NCBI GenBank assembly: GCA_050249455.1
Contig: JBFWQM010000089.1
Span: 1-18,643, forward strand
DNA: 18,643 nucleotides
Origin: JBFWQM01 sp050249455
GTDB lineage: Bacteria; Pseudomonadota; Alphaproteobacteria; MPNO01; VGEU01
Direction: 5' to 3'
In this document: piece by piece, positions 14,403 to 18,643 of the stretch
How the letters are laid out: each line of letters starts with the position of its first letter
How positions within the stretch are numbered: the stretch's first letter is position 1
Notes under the pieces: generated by a model
What the model saw: only the letters and a program-made list of their open reading frames with translations
The model's database searches: none
What the model was told of the DNA's origin: nothing
Made by a program: the position numbers and the translations under genes

Positions 14403-15035
14403 TCACGCGCTCGGATGTGCCCGCCGCGGGACGCCGACCTTGTCGAGCAGGTTTTCCAGCGTCTCGTAGGGCTGCGCGCCGACGACGCCGTAGCCGGCGG
14501 CGACGAAGGTGGGCACGCCGGTCACGCCCATCTGGCGCGACTTCGCCCAGTCGGCGTCGACCGCGTCCTTGAACCGGCGCTCGGCAAGCACGGCGTGCCC
14601 TTCCTCGATCGGCAGGCCGACCTGCTGCACGACGTCGAGCAGCACCACCGGATCGCCAAGGTTGCGGGCGTCGACGAAATAAGCGCGGTAGAGCGCGTCG
14701 TGGATCGCCGCGCCGCCCGGCTGGGTCTCGGCCCACTTGCCGAGCTCCTGCGCGAAGCGGCTGTTGTAGGTGTGGGTGCGCCGGCCGTAGGGCAGTCCCT
14801 CGGCGTCCATCAGCCCCTTCATGCGCTGGTACATCGCCTCGGGATCGACGTTGCGCCCGGCGTAGAGGTCGGCCATCGGCCGGCCTTCTATCGGGGTCTC
14901 CGGATGCAGCGGGAAGTGGACGTATTCCACCGCGATCTCGAAGGTCCGCTTCAGCTTTTCAGTACGCACGGTACTGAGATAGCACCACGGTCAGACGTAG
15001 TCGGTGAAGATCTCCAGGACCACCGGGTCGGCCAT
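14403..15035 (-). CDS. Candidate selenoprotein: DsbA/FrnE-like thiol-disulfide oxidoreductase with U-P-W-C active site
   Basis: A 210-residue thioredoxin-fold oxidoreductase of the DsbA/FrnE/HCCA-isomerase type, cytoplasmic (no signal peptide). The frame runs ATG 15035, 14 sense codons (ending FTDYV), TGA at 14993-14991, then PWCYLSTVRTEKLK to the stop at 14403. The TGA falls on the first cysteine of the family's CPWC motif, giving U15-P-W-C18. Later landmarks are FPLHPETP and the cis-proline loop GVTGVPTF (P175). GGAGG lies five bases before ATG 15035. Starting instead at GTG 14969 would lose strand 1 and the active site and has no SD. A hairpin with SECIS-like placement follows the TGA. It is 44 bases downstream of the amidohydrolase gene and probably co-transcribed. 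The alternative is a pseudogene with a nonsense mutation, less likely given how precisely the TGA is placed. Confidence 0.82.
14954..14983 (-). promoter_or_regulatory. Candidate bacterial SECIS element
   Basis: On the minus strand, TCAGTAC (14977-14971) pairs perfectly with GTACTGA (14965-14959) around the loop CGTGC (14970-14966). Below it an ATC/AA internal loop separates a 3-bp lower stem, GCT/AGC. The apical loop begins 20 nt after the in-frame TGA and has G as its second base followed by T, in line with the known bacterial SECIS layout. The codons used (AGT, ACT, CGT, GAA) end in A or T far more often than neighbouring genes do, which suggests selection on the RNA. Confidence 0.75.
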
Positions 15036-15079
15036 CGCCGCCTCCATTCGCAATCAGGCCCGCATTCTAGCCGGCATCG

Positions 15080-16744
15080 TCACGGCCCGTGAACGAAATC
15101 GCCGCCGACCATCGTGGCGATGCATTCGATGCCGGTCAGGTTGCGCGGGTCGGTGTCCAGCGGGTTGTCGGACAGCACCGCGATGTCGGCGAAGTGGCCG
15201 GGGACAAGCCGGCCCTTCACGTCCTCCTCGAAGGTGAACCACGCGCCGGCGCTGGTCACGGTCGCAAGCGCCGCCGCCGCCGACAGCCGCGCGCCGGGGC
15301 CGATCACCGTGCCGGTCGTCCGCTCCTCGCGCAGCATCAGGGTCTGCATGGTGACCAGCGGATCGCACGGCGTGTTGTCGGTGCCGGCGGCGACCGGCAC
15401 GCCCATCGCCTGCAGCGGCCCGGCCGGGACGATCAGTTCCTGCGCCGCCGCGTCCTCGGTCAGGAACGCGGCGCCGTTCTTCCACAGATGGTGCATCGGG
15501 ATCAGGGTCACGCCGATCCCCATCGCCTTGATCGCCGCCAGGTCCTCCGGCCGCGACAGGCTGAGATGCTCGATCACCCAACGCCGGCCGTTCAGCGGAT
15601 ACGTCGCGTCGATGCGCTGCAGGACCGGAAGCACCTGCCGCTGCGTGCCGGCCGAGGCGATGGTGTGGAAGCGCAGGTCGTATTTCGCGGCGAGCGTCGC
15701 CAATGCGGCGAATTCCTCCATCGCGTTGGCCTGCCACAGATGCGACCAGTAGCCGGTGTCGTTGGCGAGCGCCCGTGCCATCGCCGCCGCCACCGGGTCG
15801 CCGCCGAGGTTGACGTGGATGCCGCCGATGCGGAAGCGCGCATCGCCCAGCCCGCGACCGCGCGCATAGGGCAGCCAGTCGCGCATCACGCCCTCGGCCT
15901 CCGCCGCGCCGGCCCACGGCGGCGCCACCACCATGCCGAGGCGCATGGTGAGGTCGCCCGCCTGCCACAGGTCGCGGTAGATGCCGATCACCTCGGGCGA
16001 GCAGCCGTGGCCCTCGTAGGCGCTGGTGGTGCCCTCCGCGTGGTAGAGCCGCATCGCGGCGCGGATGCCGGCGCGCCGTTCGGCCAGAGAAAAGCGCGGC
16101 ACCGCCGGCATCAGGTCGAGCTGCGCGGACTCCCGCGGGTTCATGTCGATGAAGACGCCGGTCGGCTCGCCCGCTGCGTCCTTGACGATCTCCACGCCGG
16201 GCAGCCGCGGGACGGTGTCGCGGTCGATGCCGTTCAGCTTGAGCGCCAGGCTGTTCAGCGCCATGTGGCACGGCGGCTGGCCCCAGTAGCCGGACGGCGG
16301 CAGGATGCAGACCGGATGGTCGGGCGCAACGCGGTCGAGCTCGTGCCGGTCCGGCATCCGCCCCTCGGCCAGCGACGCGGGGCCGCCGAAATAGTGCGGC
16401 AGGGTGCCGATCGGCATGGTGACGACCCACGCGCCCTTCGGCCGGTCGGCCGCCAGCGCGGCGACGCGCGCCAGCACGTCGGCGATCGAGCGCGCGTCGT
16501 GGAGCGCGGGCCGCGCCAGCTTCATCCCCTCGGTGTCCATGTGGGCGTGGACGTCGTTGAAGCCGGGGATGACCGCGGCGCGGCCGAAGTCGTGGACCTC
16601 GGTCTTCGGCCCGCGCAGCGCCATCACCTCCGACCGCCGGCCGGCCGCGGCGATGCGCCCGCCGGTAACCGCCACGGCCTCGGCGCGCATGCCGGCGCCG
16701 TCCATCGTGACGACATCGCCGATCAGGATGCGGTCGGGGATCAT
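15080..16744 (-). CDS. Amidohydrolase family protein (YtcJ-like, metal-dependent)
   Basis: A 554-residue TIM-barrel amidohydrolase of the amidohydrolase-3/YtcJ type, which hydrolyses amide or cyclic C-N bonds. The N-terminal beta-sandwich (LIGDVVTMDGAG) leads into the metal motif PGFNDVHAHMD, with H66 and H68. Later metal or substrate positions are FHTIASAG, VIEHLSLS and AAGTDNTPCDP (catalytic Asp). The C-terminal block LVPGHFADIAVLSDNPL is typical of the family. Length is normal. ATG 16744 has only a weak purine run upstream. It lies 66 bases after the VOC gene and 44 bases before the candidate selenoprotein on the same strand. The natural substrate is unknown. Confidence 0.92.
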   Translation of the reverse strand: MIPDRILIGDVVTMDGAGMRAEAVAVTGGRIAAAGRRSEVMALRGPKTEVHDFGRAAVIPGFNDVHAHMDTEGMKLARPALHDARSIADVLARVAALAADRPKGAWVVTMPIGTLPHYFGGPASLAEGRMPDRHELDRVAPDHPVCILPPSGYWGQPPCHMALNSLALKLNGIDRDTVPRLPGVEIVKDAAGEPTGVFIDMNPRESAQLDLMPAVPRFSLAERRAGIRAAMRLYHAEGTTSAYEGHGCSPEVIGIYRDLWQAGDLTMRLGMVVAPPWAGAAEAEGVMRDWLPYARGRGLGDARFRIGGIHVNLGGDPVAAAMARALANDTGYWSHLWQANAMEEFAALATLAAKYDLRFHTIASAGTQRQVLPVLQRIDATYPLNGRRWVIEHLSLSRPEDLAAIKAMGIGVTLIPMHHLWKNGAAFLTEDAAAQELIVPAGPLQAMGVPVAAGTDNTPCDPLVTMQTLMLREERTTGTVIGPGARLSAAAALATVTSAGAWFTFEEDVKGRLVPGHFADIAVLSDNPLDTDPRNLTGIECIATMVGGDFVHGP

Positions 16745-16766
16745 GCGTGCTCTGATTTTTTTGGTA

Positions 16767-16795
16767 GTCGTCCTCCGGTCAAGCCGGAGGACGAC
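16767..16795. repeat. Perfect 12-bp palindrome upstream of the amidohydrolase
   Basis: gtcgtcctccgg (16767-16778) pairs with ccggaggacgac (16784-16795) around a 5-base loop. It is flanked by a T-run on its left and an A-run on its right. On both strands the T-run precedes the stem and does not follow it, so it does not fit an intrinsic terminator. It looks like a dispersed palindromic repeat inserted between the VOC and amidohydrolase genes. Confidence 0.75.
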
Positions 16796-16810
16796 AAAAA
16801 CAAGAAACTC

Positions 16811-17251
16811 TTACTTGCTGCCCGGCGGGCCCTGGAATTCCCAGGTGTGGCCCTCGGGGTCCTTGACGAAGAGCTGCGGCTCGCCGATCAGGCTGCCGAT
16901 CTCCTGGAACGGCACGCCGAGCGTGCGCATGCGGGCGCGGAAGGCATCGACGTCGCGGATGCGCCACGCGGTATGGCGGCCGGCCGGCTCCACCTTGGCC
17001 TCGGGGCCTGGCTTCAGGGTCGGGTCGTTGGCGATCAGGTGGAACTGGACGTTGTCCTCCTCATCGCCTAGCCACGCGCCGGGGCCGAGCTCGTCGAGCG
17101 CCTTGGGCCGCGGCAGGAGCTTCAGCCCGAGCACCTCGGTGTAGAACTTGACGCAGGCCTCCAGGTTCTTCGTGGCGCACGGGATGCCCTCGTGGATCAC
17201 GCCCACGAAGCGCAGCGCCGGGACGTCCTGACCAGCCAGCTTGGTCGCCAT
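16811..17251 (-). CDS. VOC (glyoxalase/bleomycin resistance/dioxygenase) superfamily protein
   Basis: A 146-residue VOC-fold protein with two beta-alpha-beta-beta-beta units. The first begins FVGVIHEGIP (H20) and contains FYTEVLGLKLLPRP. The second contains RHTAWRIRDVDAF (H93) and ends LFVKDPEGHTWEFQGP (E138). These His and Glu positions match metal ligands in the family, so it may be a lyase, isomerase or extradiol-type enzyme. ATG 17251 has AAGGAG six bases upstream. First gene of the leftward VOC-amidohydrolase-DsbA group and divergent from TctB. The substrate is unknown. Confidence 0.9.
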   Translation of the reverse strand: MATKLAGQDVPALRFVGVIHEGIPCATKNLEACVKFYTEVLGLKLLPRPKALDELGPGAWLGDEEDNVQFHLIANDPTLKPGPEAKVEPAGRHTAWRIRDVDAFRARMRTLGVPFQEIGSLIGEPQLFVKDPEGHTWEFQGPPGSK

Positions 17252-17327
17252 CGTCGTCTCCTTCGTTGGTCCCTGTCGAAGCCCCGATCATAGCGCGTCG
17301 CGACCGCGGTGGCGACGGTCTCCCACC

Positions 17328-17385
17328 GTGTGCGCAGCCCGTTAGGCCTCCGGCAGCAGTGGGACCGGACCCGCTCTGCGCACAC
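17328..17385. promoter_or_regulatory. 10-bp inverted repeat in the VOC/tctB divergent region
   Basis: gtgtgcgcag (17328-17337) and ctgcgcacac (17376-17385) are perfect inverted copies 38 bases apart, in the 232-base space between divergent genes. They could be paired operator half-sites or the stem of a looped structure. I see no convincing promoter hexamers around them, and no other gene in this interval. Confidence 0.35.
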
Positions 17386-17483
17386 GCATTGTTGTCATGG
17401 ACGGAATCGCGGCGGGCCGGCTAACGTGAGGCGAAACGAGAACGGCCGCGCGGACGGCGCGGATTGACGGGTGGCTGACGTCG

Positions 17484-17930
17484 ATGTTGCGGATCAAGAG
17501 CCCGCAGGACCTGGGCGCCGCGCTGGTCTTCGTGCTGATCGGCGGCGCCGGGCTGTTGTTCGGCGCCGACCTGCGGTTTGGCACTGCGTCGCGCATGGGG
17601 CCCGGCTTCTTTCCCTATTACCTGTCCTGGTGCATCGTCGGCATCGGCGCGATCCTGGCCGCACGCGCGCTCGCGCTGCCCGGCCCGCCGGTGGAGGCAA
17701 TGCGGCTGCGCCCCGTCGTCTTCATCGTCGCCTCGCTACTGGTGTTCGGCTTCGCGATGGAGAAGCTGGGCCTCGTCTTCTCCGCCTTCGCGCTGATCGC
17801 CGTGGCGGCGCTGGCGCAGGGTCGGCCGGCGTGGCGCGACACCCTGCTGCTCGCCGCCGGGATGACGGCGTTCTGCGTCGTGGTGTTCGCGTGGGCGCTG
17901 GGCCAGCCGCTCACCCTGTTCGGGAACTGA
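17484..17930 (+). CDS. tctB: Tripartite tricarboxylate transporter small membrane subunit TctB
   Basis: A 148-residue membrane protein with four hydrophobic segments (about residues 11-30, 44-64, 75-108 as a long hydrophobic pair region, and 120-140). It has the TctB signature after helix 1, SRMGPGFFPYYLSW. TctB is the small integral subunit that works with TctA and a Bug receptor for secondary uptake of carboxylates. The ATG at 17484 has only a weak purine stretch upstream. TctA follows 4 bases after the stop, the usual operon order. Confidence 0.9.
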   Translation: MLRIKSPQDLGAALVFVLIGGAGLLFGADLRFGTASRMGPGFFPYYLSWCIVGIGAILAARALALPGPPVEAMRLRPVVFIVASLLVFGFAMEKLGLVFSAFALIAVAALAQGRPAWRDTLLLAAGMTAFCVVVFAWALGQPLTLFGN

Positions 17931-17934
17931 GGGC

Positions 17935-18643
17935 GTGGACATCCTCGGCAACCTCGCGACAGGGTTCGGGGCGGCGGCGACGTTCACCAATATCGGCTTC
18001 GCGCTGATCGGCTGCCTGCTCGGCACGCTGATCGGCGTGCTGCCGGGAATCGGGCCGATCCCGGCGATCGCGATGCTGCTGCCGATCACCTTCGGGCTCG
18101 ACCCGCTGGCGTCGCTGATCATGCTGGCCGGCATCTACTACGGCGCGCAGTACGGCGGCTCGACCACCTCGATCCTGGTCAACATGCCGGGCGAGGCGTC
18201 GTCGATCGTCACCACGCTCGACGGCCACCAGATGGCGCGCCAGGGCCGCGGCGGCCTCGCGCTCGCCACCGCGGCGCTCGGCTCGTTCTTCGCCGGCTGC
18301 GTCGGCACCGTGTTCGTCGCCGCGTTCGGGCCGCTGCTCGCCTCTTTCGCCAGCGCCTTCAACTCGCCCGACTACTTCTCGCTGATGCTGCTCGGCCTGG
18401 TGATGGCGGTGATGCTGGCGCACGGGTCGGTGATCAAGGCGGTCGGCATGGTGATGGTCGGCCTGCTGCTCGGCCTGGTCGGCACCGACATCAACTCGGG
18501 CGTGCAGCGCTACACTTTCGGCGAGACCTCGATCTTCGACGGCATCGACTTCCTGCCGATGGTGATCGGCATGTTCGGCATCGTCGAGATCATGCGCAAC
18601 CTGGAGCGCCGCGACCCGCCGCGGCTGGCGATCGGCGCGCGCT
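17935..18643 (+). CDS. tctA: Tripartite tricarboxylate transporter large permease subunit TctA (3' partial)
   Basis: The first 236 residues or so of TctA, the roughly 500-residue large permease that performs sodium- or proton-coupled uptake. Family hallmarks are GTLIGVLPGIGPIPAIAMLLP near residues 32-52, YYGAQYGGSTTSILVNMPGE (75-94) with the following DGHQMARQGRGGLAL, and the later hydrophobic helices up to the window edge. I place the start at GTG 17935, four bases after TctB's TGA, overlapping its end region and likely translationally coupled. The frame is still open at the window end. Confidence 0.93.
   Translation, partial: MDILGNLATGFGAAATFTNIGFALIGCLLGTLIGVLPGIGPIPAIAMLLPITFGLDPLASLIMLAGIYYGAQYGGSTTSILVNMPGEASSIVTTLDGHQMARQGRGGLALATAALGSFFAGCVGTVFVAAFGPLLASFASAFNSPDYFSLMLLGLVMAVMLAHGSVIKAVGMVMVGLLLGLVGTDINSGVQRYTFGETSIFDGIDFLPMVIGMFGIVEIMRNLERRDPPRLAIGAR

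Noticed and set aside
14403..14969. A 188-residue DsbA-like protein starting at GTG 14969
   Set aside because: There is no SD before this GTG, and the protein would lack strand 1 and the CPWC active site that the family needs. The upstream ATG 15035 with GGAGG and the in-frame TGA explains the sequence better.
16767..16795. Intrinsic terminator for the VOC gene
   Set aside because: The T-run lies on the 5' side of the stem on both strands, so neither transcript ends in a U-tract after the hairpin.
15089..17071. Long plus-strand open frame opposite the amidohydrolase and VOC genes
   Set aside because: It is antisense to two genes with clear catalytic motifs, and its composition is typical of a GC-rich shadow frame.
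1..18643. CRISPR array, tRNA, rRNA, insertion sequence or prophage
   Set aside because: I found no regularly spaced direct repeats, no tRNA-like cloverleaf or CCA end, and no transposase, integrase or phage structural gene on either strand.

Overview
This is a GC-rich, gene-dense chromosomal window, probably from an alphaproteobacterium. That guess rests on the composition, the Bug/TctC-type tripartite tricarboxylate transport parts at both ends, the DUF2848 and amidase catabolic genes, and GC-rich palindromic intergenic repeats. I see no rRNA, tRNA, CRISPR array, insertion sequence or phage gene. No gene-free stretch exceeds 300 bases; the longest is about 232 bases, at 17252-17483.

Layout. 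1-632: 3' end of a Bug-family (TctC) solute receptor. 653-750: a palindromic repeat between convergent genes. 763-3257 (-): two tandem MFS transporter paralogs joined by a 1-base TGATG overlap. 3258-3420: a divergent promoter region with a perfect inverted repeat on a candidate -35. 3421-6826 (+): DUF2848 protein, cupin, a 25-base perfect inverted repeat, amidase-signature hydrolase and a voltage-gated K+ channel. 6908-8098 (+): a protein whose metalloprotease-like domain has lost its HExxH residues, followed by three DUF5648-type repeats. 8239-12072: two paralogous multi-pass membrane proteins (GT-C-like) flanking a small c-type cytochrome on the other strand. 12128-12898: a small conserved-looking protein and a convergent carboxymuconolactone decarboxylase-like protein. 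13039-14223 (+): an FAD-dependent aromatic-ring monooxygenase. 14263-14371: a second copy of the first repeat family, again between convergent genes. 17251-14403 (-): a VOC/glyoxalase protein, a YtcJ-like amidohydrolase and a DsbA/FrnE-like oxidoreductase. 17484-18643 (+): TctB and the start of TctA.

The main discovery is the DsbA/FrnE-like gene. Taken as a plain open frame it would be an N-terminally truncated protein starting at a GTG with no ribosome binding site. Reading upstream in the same frame gives an ATG at 15035 with a good GGAGG site, 14 sense codons, then one in-frame TGA (14993-14991) exactly where the first active-site cysteine of the CPWC motif belongs, so the motif reads U-P-W-C. 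Directly downstream is a perfect 7-bp stem with a 5-nt G-containing loop whose apex starts 20 nt after the TGA, the placement expected of a bacterial SECIS element. I therefore call it a candidate selenoprotein, a thiol/selenol oxidoreductase of about 210 residues.

The rest reads as an uptake-and-catabolism neighbourhood: carboxylate and other small-molecule importers (TTT, MFS) next to hydrolases (amidase, amidohydrolase, DUF2848), a ring hydroxylase, a VOC enzyme and a CMD-like protein. No complete pathway can be assigned from the window alone.
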